DNA from: Planctomycetota bacterium
GTDB taxonomy: Bacteria > Planctomycetota > MHYJ01 > JACQXL01 > JAVHLO01
NCBI GenBank assembly: GCA_031082105.1
Contig: JAVHLO010000198.1
Span: 1 to 6,506, forward strand
Direction: 5' to 3'
Length of the DNA: 6,506 bases
Part shown: one piece after another, positions 1-4,914 of the stretch
Numbering within the stretch: position 1 is the stretch's first letter
How the letters are laid out: every line of letters starts with the position of its first letter
Made by a program: the position numbers and the translations under genes
The notes under the pieces: generated by a model
What the model saw: the letters and a program-made list of their open reading frames with translations, nothing else
What the model was told of the DNA's origin: nothing
Database searches by the model: none

Positions 1-83
1 CCCCTCCGCGGGAGGGGAAGAACCCACCCCTAACCCCTCCGCGGGAGGGGAACGCCCCACCCCTCGCCCCTCCGGAGGAGGGG
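1..83. repeat. Tandem array of three 33-bp palindrome-bearing units
   Basis: Three palindromes start at 1, 34 and 67, an exact 33-bp period. The first two read CCCCTCCGCGGGAGGGG (1-17 and 34-50). The third keeps both 7-base arms but has GGA instead of GCG in the middle (67-83). The spacers are also related: each begins GAA, and the first two contain a C-rich CCCACCCCT tract. The array may continue left of the window. The last palindrome lies 11 bp beyond the stop codon of the minus-strand fapA-like gene, so its transcript could fold into several hairpins there, but no T-run follows, so this is not a standard intrinsic terminator. A further copy with the same flank lies at 2229-2266. It resembles REP-type interspersed palindromes; assignment to a named family is not possible from the sequence alone. 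Confidence 0.85.
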
Positions 84-94
84 AACGCCATTGT

Positions 95-1774
95 TCATCT
101 GTCCAGCGCGCGGACCTTGACCTTTCCTTCCGACTCGGAGACAACAAGCTTGATCGGGCCGTCAAGGTCGTCCACGTTGGTCATGTGGTATTCTGTCAAA
201 GTCGCCTCGACTCCGCAGTAGAGCCGACGCGAGACCTCGATTGCCGCCCTGGCCCGCGGCGTACCGGCCGCGGCGATCTCTAGTTTCTGCGCGCGGAGGG
301 CTGCCAGGGCCTGTTGTTCGTTCTGCAGATGGAGCAACAGGTCCCTGATGATCTCGAGCTTCTCAAGCGGCAACATTGCAAGCATCGCCCTGTTCCGGTG
401 AAGAGGTCCGACCCGCTCGGATATCCGCCGAACCAGGATTGCAGAAGCCGCGATCGCTGCGCAGAGTTCGCGTCGCCTTCCGGCCACGGAGAAGTCCACA
501 CCGGCTGCCACGAGGGTCTTGACCCCCATGGGCGAACCGATCGTCGGCGCAAAGATCGACCCAAACGCCGTCGTCGCGCCGCTGACGATACTGCCCTGTG
601 CGACGCGGACGTTGCCGCGACAGTTGACCGCGCAGTTGCGGATCTCGGTCGAGACGGAGAGATCGCCGCCCACTTCCACCGCCACCTGGTTCAAGTACTT
701 CGCGGCCAGACTACCCCGGCATCTTATGCGGCCCTTGCCTCGCCCGGCCATGCCGCCTCCGATCGTTATGTCGCCGTCCGATTCGAGTGAGGCCGCTCCG
801 ACCGTCTCGCCGATCGTGATGCCCCGCGCGGCCTTGACGGCGAATCCGTCCTGGACCCCGCCGCTGATGTGAACCACCCCGCTGAAATCGATGTTGCCGA
901 CGGAGAAGTCCACGTCCCCGATTACCTCGTAGACGGGGTCGACCCGAAGGGTGTTGCGGTCGAGAGAGACCCGGCCGTTGACTTCCGCGTAGTAGGCGAC
1001 GCCGCCGGCGTCCTTGCGCACATGAGACCCGCATAGTACGACGACGGGCTTGCCCGGCCTGGCCGGAACCTTGCGCCCGAAGACGTCCAGGCCGGTCAGC
1101 CCGCGTTCCGGCGGAATGATCGTGAGTATCTTCTCGCCTTGCAGCACGTTCCGGATCGGCGCCTTCTCGTGGAAATCGATCCTGGCATCGTCGTCGGTTG
1201 GTTTCTTCTCGAAGTATTTCAGCGCCCACTCGATCTTGCCGTCCTCGCCGGCGAGGGGTTCGAGCCCCTGCGCAATCGGGAACAACTCGACGGGTGTCCG
1301 GTCGCGGCAGAAGGACGCTGCACACTCCTTCAACCGGCAGAGCGCCTCCTCGACGAGGAAGACGCCGACGTCCTTGACGGACCCGACAATCGTATCGGGA
1401 TTGAGCGAGGTCGATTCCGAAAGCGCTTCGAGCCTGAGAAAGGCGTTCATGCGCGGGGCATCGACGAGGACGTGGATGAGCGCGTCGGGCGTGGAACAGT
1501 CCGCTGCGACAGCCGCGCGCGACCCTGCAACGCCGTGCCTCTCCGGGCGGTCGAGCCTCGAATGCGTGTCGGCGCATCCGGCATCCGGCCACGTCTCGGG
1601 AGGCACGGCGGAGGTCGCCTCCAACAACAAAGAAGCCATAGGCAGGTCTTGAACAGCCGTGCCAGCCGCCTGAGACTCCTGGCGGCAACCGCCGCAGGCA
1701 TCCTCCCTTTCCGTCACGACACTGCCTGCCTCGGGGTCGTCTGTGGCCAATACTGTGGAAGTCGATAGTCCCAT
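95..1774 (-). CDS. fapA: FapA/DUF342 family protein (flagellar assembly protein A-like)
   Basis: The product has 559 residues. Residues about 160-430 carry the DUF342/FapA signature: an ELFPIAQG and GEDGKIEW stretch (163-183), then IIPPERGLTGLDVFGRKVP (219-237), PGKPV, and a run of short beta repeats rich in G-D-[IV]-x-[IV] (about 285-425, including GDVDFSVGNIDFSG and APTIGSPMGVKT) expected to form a beta-helix. Residues about 430-505 look like an alpha-helical coiled coil, followed by a small C-terminal beta segment (IKLVVSESEGKVKV). There is no signal peptide or membrane segment, so it should be cytoplasmic. Some family members affect polar flagellar assembly, but the family is also widespread without a known role, and no flagellar gene lies in this window. 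The ATG at 1774 has a weak AAGGG six bases upstream; later ATGs (residues 46 and 109) have no visible ribosome site. The first 100 residues are Ala-rich and atypical, with a CGGC motif at 27-30. Confidence 0.88.
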   Translation of the reverse strand: MGLSTSTVLATDDPEAGSVVTEREDACGGCRQESQAAGTAVQDLPMASLLLEATSAVPPETWPDAGCADTHSRLDRPERHGVAGSRAAVAADCSTPDALIHVLVDAPRMNAFLRLEALSESTSLNPDTIVGSVKDVGVFLVEEALCRLKECAASFCRDRTPVELFPIAQGLEPLAGEDGKIEWALKYFEKKPTDDDARIDFHEKAPIRNVLQGEKILTIIPPERGLTGLDVFGRKVPARPGKPVVVLCGSHVRKDAGGVAYYAEVNGRVSLDRNTLRVDPVYEVIGDVDFSVGNIDFSGVVHISGGVQDGFAVKAARGITIGETVGAASLESDGDITIGGGMAGRGKGRIRCRGSLAAKYLNQVAVEVGGDLSVSTEIRNCAVNCRGNVRVAQGSIVSGATTAFGSIFAPTIGSPMGVKTLVAAGVDFSVAGRRRELCAAIAASAILVRRISERVGPLHRNRAMLAMLPLEKLEIIRDLLLHLQNEQQALAALRAQKLEIAAAGTPRARAAIEVSRRLYCGVEATLTEYHMTNVDDLDGPIKLVVSESEGKVKVRALDR

Positions 1775-1797
1775 GGATCACCCTTGTCGAGAACCGG

Positions 1798-1813
1798 TCC
1801 GGTCGGCGCCGGA
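1798..1813 (-). promoter_or_regulatory. Small hairpin in the fapA leader
   Basis: TCCGG (1798-1802) and CCGGA (1809-1813) form a 5-bp GC-rich stem around a 6-base loop in the predicted 5' leader of the fapA-like gene, about 12 bases upstream of its weak ribosome site. It could modulate translation or be chance in GC-rich DNA. Confidence 0.2.
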
Positions 1814-1867
1814 GCTGCCCGGAAAACGAAAACTGATGCTCTGCTGGCACTGTCCGTTTGAGACGGC

Positions 1868-1883
1868 AGCAGAAACGATGCCA
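1868..1883 (-). promoter_or_regulatory. Sigma-54-like -24/-12 promoter for the fapA-like gene
   Basis: Read on the minus strand the site is TGGCATCGTTTCTGCT. It has the invariant GG and GC with exactly ten bases between them and agrees with TGGCACG-N4-TTGCW at 9 of the 12 specified positions. A start near 1857 would give a leader of about 83 bases before the ATG at 1774. The presence of a sigma-54-type activator gene 3 kb away makes the reading more plausible, but no enhancer site was identified. No better sigma-70 site facing fapA was seen. Confidence 0.5.
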
Positions 1884-1941
1884 GAGAAGAATCGGACCGG
1901 CGTTTTGTCGGAGGAAGCCCGGTCATATGCGGGGCAAGGCG

Positions 1942-1971
1942 TTGGGATGACGGGGAGAATTGCGCTAGAAT
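1942..1971 (+). promoter_or_regulatory. Weak sigma-70-like promoter for the small ORF
   Basis: TTGGGA (1942-1947) and TAGAAT (1966-1971) are separated by 18 bases. The -10 box matches TATAAT at five of six positions, while the -35 box is poor. A start near 1978 would fall inside the ribosome site of the small ORF, leaving a leader too short to keep the whole site, which weakens the assignment. Confidence 0.25.
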
Positions 1972-1986
1972 CAGGAGAGGACGCGA

Positions 1987-2127
1987 ATGGAAATCGCGAG
2001 CGGGATTGTTGCCGGCAGTCCACAGGTTGGGGAGGTGGTTCCGCGCTCGCAGTACGCGACGTCTCGGAAGAAGTATAAAACTGTACGCAAGGGAGATGGA
2101 GTTATGGTGGGGATTGGGAGACAATGA
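1987..2127 (+). CDS. Possible small basic protein, 46 aa, unknown function
   Basis: An ATG at 1987 opens 46 codons ending at TGA 2125-2127. It is preceded by a strong purine-rich ribosome site, AGGAGAGG (1973-1980), six bases from the ATG; an in-frame TAG at 1966-1968 bars an earlier start. The peptide starts MEIASGIVAG, has no membrane helix or signal peptide, and is basic in its middle (RKKYKTVRK, residues 27-35). About the first 29 codons favour G or C at the third position like the neighbouring genes; the rest do so less. The stop lies 18 bp before the first hairpin of the repeat element. I recognise no family. It may be a genuine small gene, a remnant, or a chance frame with a good ribosome site. 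Confidence 0.35.
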   Translation: MEIASGIVAGSPQVGEVVPRSQYATSRKKYKTVRKGDGVMVGIGRQ

Positions 2128-2145
2128 TAGTGGACTCAGTCCCTA

Positions 2146-2160
2146 CCCGCCGAAGGCGGG
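2146..2160. repeat. 15-bp hairpin at the left edge of the repeat element
   Basis: CCCGCC, a GAA loop, then GGCGGG form a perfect 6-bp stem. It lies 18 bp after the stop of the possible small gene and 3 bp before the next palindrome. ATT follows rather than a T-run, so a terminator role is possible only weakly; it is more likely part of the repeat element beside it. Confidence 0.6.
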
Positions 2161-2163
2161 ATT

Positions 2164-2262
2164 CCCCTCTCGAGAGGGGACGCAGGGGTGTGTTTCTTCT
2201 CTCTGTATGTGTCTCTCTGTTGCAGGCAGAAGAACCCACCCCTAACCCCTCCGCGGGAGGGG
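2164..2262. repeat. Nested inverted-repeat element (BIME/MITE-like)
   Basis: The 99-bp element is bounded by two palindromes: CCCCTCTCGAGAGGGG (2164-2179, perfect) and CCCCTCCGCGGGAGGGG (2246-2262, the same sequence as in the left array). Inside them lie a second pair of inverted arms, AGGGGTGTGTTTCTTC (2184-2199) and the complement of AGGGGTGGGTTCTTC (2229-2243), which differ by one substitution and one extra base. The centre (2200-2228) is pyrimidine-rich. The right half, 2229-2266, is identical over 38 bp to 17-54. This head-to-head arrangement resembles paired REP sequences in bacterial interspersed mosaic elements; no transposase is encoded here. Confidence 0.75.
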
Positions 2263-2331
2263 AACGACCGACCCCCGGTGGCATGACAGCAAATCGAACT
2301 TCATGAATTAATGCGGGCCAGTCGCGAAACC

Positions 2332-2360
2332 TTGAACTGCGGCAAGAAAGTTGCTATAGG
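2332..2360 (+). promoter_or_regulatory. Sigma-70-like extended -10 promoter for the hybrid kinase
   Basis: TTGAAC (2332-2337) and TATAGG (2355-2360) are separated by 17 bases, with TGC directly before the -10 box as in extended -10 promoters. Each hexamer matches its consensus at four of six positions. A start near 2367 leaves a leader of about 55 bases. The site overlaps a sigma-54-like element, and only one need be real. Confidence 0.35.
2340..2355 (+). promoter_or_regulatory. Sigma-54-like -24/-12 promoter for the hybrid kinase
   Basis: CGGCAAGAAAGTTGCT has GG and GC separated by ten bases and agrees with TGGCACG-N4-TTGCW at 10 of 12 specified positions, including the complete TTGCT. The predicted start is near 2366. 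An imperfect 16-bp palindrome, TAGGAATGGAATCCTA (2357-2372), covers that start point and an AT-rich near-palindrome, CATGAATTAATG (2302-2313), lies about 60 bp upstream; either could be a regulator site. Confidence 0.5.
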
Positions 2361-2407
2361 AATGGAATCCTACGATGCGAGAGCACCGGCGTTCGCTTGA
2401 CAGGATG

Positions 2408-2416
2408 AAAGGAGAT
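2408..2416 (+). promoter_or_regulatory. Ribosome binding site selecting the GTG start of the kinase
   Basis: AAAGGAGAT, with GGAG at 2411-2414, lies seven bases before GTG 2422. An in-frame TGA at 2398-2400 means GTG is the first usable start. A second, weaker AGAGAGGA (2473-2480) lies seven bases before an in-frame ATG at 2488. Confidence 0.75.
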
Positions 2417-2421
2417 CGCAC

Positions 2422-4797
2422 GTGCCGCGCAAGAAGAAGACTGACCAGCGCTTGAATGACGACCACCCTAAAAGAGAGGACAAGCTGATGCCGAACGAGA
2501 GAAGTCAGGCCGGCGAGACGGCGGCGCATGCGCGCGAGGCCGAGTGGGAATCGCTCATGCGGTCCACGCCGGCGATCATTCTGACGACGGACCGCGACGG
2601 CAGGATTCTCTTCATAAATCGCGCGGTCTCGGGCCATACCGTGCAGGGCGCCGTTGGGAAGACCGCCTACGATTTCGCGCCCGCCGCCTATCACCAGGTT
2701 TTGCGGGACGCCATCGAGCGGGTCTTTGAGACCGGCAAGCTCGCTGTCTGCGAGATCCAGGGCGCGGGGCCGGACGGCGCGGTTGCGTGGTACTCGACCC
2801 GCGCAGGCCCGATCTGGCGCGACGGCAAGGTCGACGCTGCGATTCTGATCGCCAACGATGTTACCGACCGCCGACGCGCTGAGGACATGCTGGCCAGGAG
2901 CGAGGCGAAGTACCGGGCGCTGTTCGAGTCGTCGCGTGACGCCATCATGACCCTCTTTCCGCCCGATTGGCGGTTCGTGAGCGCAAACGCGTCGACGGTT
3001 ACGACGTTTGGCGCGAAAGACGAAGCCGAATTCACCGCCCTCGCGCCTTGGGAGGTCTCGCCGGAGCGGCAGCCGGACGGCGAAGCCTCTAGCCGCAAGG
3101 CTCGAAAAATGATCGAGACCGCGATGGAGCGTGGAAGCCACTTCTTCGAGTGGACACACCGCCGGTTGAACGGCGAGGCGTTCCCGGCTACCGTGTTGTT
3201 GACACGCGTGGAGCTAGAGGGCAAGGTCGGGCTGCAGGCGACCGTTCGCGACATCACCGAGCGCAAGCGGGCGGAGGATGCGCTTCGCGAGAGCGAGGAT
3301 CGCTACCGGACGTTGTTCGATGAGGCCCGGGACGGGATTGGCCTCGCCGATGCCGAGACGGGTGTGCTGATCGACTGCAACCGCGCCCTGTGCCGTATGG
3401 TGGAGCGCGACAGATCGGAGCTACAGGGTCAGTCGCAGGCCATCCTCCATCCTCCGAACAACTTCAGGGACGGGCTGTCCAGGACCTTCCGGCAACACCA
3501 ACAGGGTGATCCCGGGTTGACTCTGGAAGATCACCTGCTGTCGAAGAGCGGCAATCTGATACCCGTGGAAATCCGTGCGGCGCAGTTTCAGATCGGCGGA
3601 CGCGATGTCCTGCTCGGTCTCTTCCGCGATTGCACGGAACGGTGCCGCCTGCAGGAACAGTTCCTTCACGCGCAGAAGATGGAATCCGTCGGCCGGCTGG
3701 CGGGCGGCGTGGCGCACGACTTCAACAACATGCTCGGCGTGATAATCGGCCACGCCGAACTTGCGCTCGCCCAGGTCGAGCCCGGCCAGGTGCTGTGCAA
3801 CGACCTCCAGGAGATACTGAAGGCGGCGGAGCGGTCCGCGGATTTCACGCGGCAGTTGCTGGCCTTCGCGCGAAGACAGACCATCAGCCCGAAGGTGCTG
3901 GACCTCAACAAGACCGTCTCGTGCACGCTCAAAATGCTGCAGCGGCTCATCGGCGAGAATATCGAGCTCGTCTGGACGCCGGGAAGAGACGTCTGGCCCG
4001 TGAAGATCGATCCGGTCCAGGTGGACCAGATCCTTGTGAACCTGGCAACGAACGCGCGCGACGCGATCACCGGCACGGGGAAGCTGACTATTTCCACAGA
4101 GAACCTGGTTGTTGACAGCGCGTTTTCCCGGACGCACGTTGAAGCGCTTCCCGGCGAACACGTGGTTCTCATCGTTGGCGACACCGGCTCGGGGATGGAC
4201 AAAGAGACGCTCAGGCTCATCTTCGAGCCGTTCTTCACAACCAAAGAGGCGGGCAAGGGAACGGGACTCGGCCTGCCCACGGTCTACGGCATCGTCAAAC
4301 AGAACAACGGATTCATTGATGTCTACAGCGAGCCCGGCCGCGGCACGGTCTTCAAGATCTACCTGCCCCGCACCGAGGGCGCGCCCGGCGAGGAGCCGGC
4401 CGCCGCAGCCGGCAGGACGGCGCCCGGTGGGACCGAGACCGTGCTGCTCGTCGAGGACGAAGAGGGTATTCTGACGCTTGCCAGGAAGGTCCTCGAAATG
4501 CACGGGTACACGGTGCTGGCTGCGCGGGCGCCGCACGAGGCGCTCATCCTGGCCGAGAACACCGAAAATCCCATTCACCTGCTCATCTCGGATATCGTGA
4601 TGCCCGAGATGGACGGCCGCCAGCTCAGAGACAAAATTGTGGCAATTCGCCCGGGGCTGCGCACGTTGTTCATGTCCGGCTACACGGCCGACGTGATTGC
4701 GCGCCACGGTATGCTTGAGGAGGGTGTGCAGTTCATCCAGAAGCCGTTCGCGATCGACGCCTTCGCCGCAAAGGTCCGTGCGGTGCTGGACGCGTGA
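2422..4797 (+). CDS. Soluble PAS-containing hybrid sensor histidine kinase
   Basis: The 791-residue product has three PAS domains (about 40-150, 160-283 and 293-405), the second and third joined by the usual DITERKRAEDALRESEDRYR linker. A HisKA domain follows with the phosphorylated His at 432 in GGVAHDFNN, then an HATPase with N-box Asn544 (NARDA), G1 box DTGSG (587-591), FEPFFTTK, and G2 box GKGTGLGL (611-618). An Ala/Gly/Pro-rich linker (about 652-670) leads to a C-terminal receiver with the acidic pocket in VEDEE (677-681), phospho-acceptor Asp724 and Lys774. There is no membrane segment, so the signal should be cytoplasmic; no heme or flavin residues were identified. The HDFNN H-box is typical of PAS hybrid kinases. 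All catalytic residues are present. It converges on the sigma-54 regulator gene, which may be its partner. The GTG start has the stronger ribosome site; ATG 2488 would remove a Lys-rich 22-residue tail. Confidence 0.93.
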   Translation: MPRKKKTDQRLNDDHPKREDKLMPNERSQAGETAAHAREAEWESLMRSTPAIILTTDRDGRILFINRAVSGHTVQGAVGKTAYDFAPAAYHQVLRDAIERVFETGKLAVCEIQGAGPDGAVAWYSTRAGPIWRDGKVDAAILIANDVTDRRRAEDMLARSEAKYRALFESSRDAIMTLFPPDWRFVSANASTVTTFGAKDEAEFTALAPWEVSPERQPDGEASSRKARKMIETAMERGSHFFEWTHRRLNGEAFPATVLLTRVELEGKVGLQATVRDITERKRAEDALRESEDRYRTLFDEARDGIGLADAETGVLIDCNRALCRMVERDRSELQGQSQAILHPPNNFRDGLSRTFRQHQQGDPGLTLEDHLLSKSGNLIPVEIRAAQFQIGGRDVLLGLFRDCTERCRLQEQFLHAQKMESVGRLAGGVAHDFNNMLGVIIGHAELALAQVEPGQVLCNDLQEILKAAERSADFTRQLLAFARRQTISPKVLDLNKTVSCTLKMLQRLIGENIELVWTPGRDVWPVKIDPVQVDQILVNLATNARDAITGTGKLTISTENLVVDSAFSRTHVEALPGEHVVLIVGDTGSGMDKETLRLIFEPFFTTKEAGKGTGLGLPTVYGIVKQNNGFIDVYSEPGRGTVFKIYLPRTEGAPGEEPAAAAGRTAPGGTETVLLVEDEEGILTLARKVLEMHGYTVLAARAPHEALILAENTENPIHLLISDIVMPEMDGRQLRDKIVAIRPGLRTLFMSGYTADVIARHGMLEEGVQFIQKPFAIDAFAAKVRAVLDA

Positions 4798-4808
4798 GCG
4801 CCGCGGAT

Positions 4809-4896
4809 GTTCGTAGTAAGCCACGCAGCCCCGGAGGGCGGAGTGGCGTCCGGGAAGGAACGGCACTCCGCCGCGGCTGCGTGCCTTACTACAAAC
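4809..4896. repeat. 88-bp imperfect hairpin between convergent genes
   Basis: The outer arms, 4809-4830 and 4875-4896, are complementary at 20 of 22 positions (GTAGTAAG core). After a short asymmetric bulge a perfect 9-bp inner stem follows (GGCGGAGTG 4837-4845 with CACTCCGCC 4864-4872), leaving an 18-base loop. It occupies most of the gap between the stop codons of the kinase and the regulator, so it would fold in either transcript and could act as a two-way transcript end or barrier. Neither side has a T-run, so it is not a standard intrinsic terminator; arm length and bulges also fit a dispersed repeat or miniature element. Confidence 0.75.
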
Positions 4897-4914
4897 AGTG
4901 TTGCTCGGCCAGGC

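Larger units (their letters stand above)
1775..2421. other. Divergent intergenic region between fapA-like gene and hybrid kinase
   Basis: This 647-bp stretch separates two divergently transcribed genes. From left to right it holds the fapA leader with a small hairpin, a sigma-54-like site facing left, a possible 46-codon gene on the plus strand, a cluster of palindromes forming a nested inverted repeat, an AT-rich near-palindrome (2302-2313), overlapping promoter candidates facing right, and the ribosome site of the kinase. Other open frames across it run through the palindromes or overlap fapA out of frame and show no family signature. Confidence 0.8.

Noticed and set aside
711..1850. 379-codon minus-strand frame overlapping fapA
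   Set aside because: Very Arg-rich translation without motifs, in a different frame from the FapA domain on the same strand.
1845..1860. Perfect TGGCAC box on the plus strand as a second sigma-54 promoter
   Set aside because: The -12 half is wrong: ten bases after GG comes TT rather than GC, and shifting the spacing does not restore TTGC.
1714..2124. 136-codon minus-strand frame running from the divergent region into fapA
   Set aside because: It overlaps the start of fapA out of frame, crosses its predicted promoter and leader, and shows no family motif.
2191..2220. CRISPR-like reading of the spaced palindromes and pyrimidine tract
   Set aside because: No regularly spaced identical repeats with unique spacers and no cas genes; the 33-bp units at the left edge have related, not unique, spacers.
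2124..2306. 60-codon plus-strand frame whose ATG overlaps the stop of the small ORF (ATGA) and which has a hydrophobic stretch
   Set aside because: The overlap looks like translational coupling, but nearly all its codons come from the palindromic repeat element, so the signal-peptide-like stretch is a by-product of its pyrimidine-rich centre.
3421..4866. Long open frame (481 codons) on the minus strand opposite the kinase
   Set aside because: It lies antisense to HisKA, HATPase and receiver motifs that are clearly coded on the plus strand; its Arg/Leu/Val-rich translation shows no domain and results from the GC-rich codon pattern.
4798..4914. Standard intrinsic terminator in the convergent gap
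   Set aside because: The hairpin is not followed by a T-run in either direction, so I list it as a repeat/hairpin rather than a terminator.
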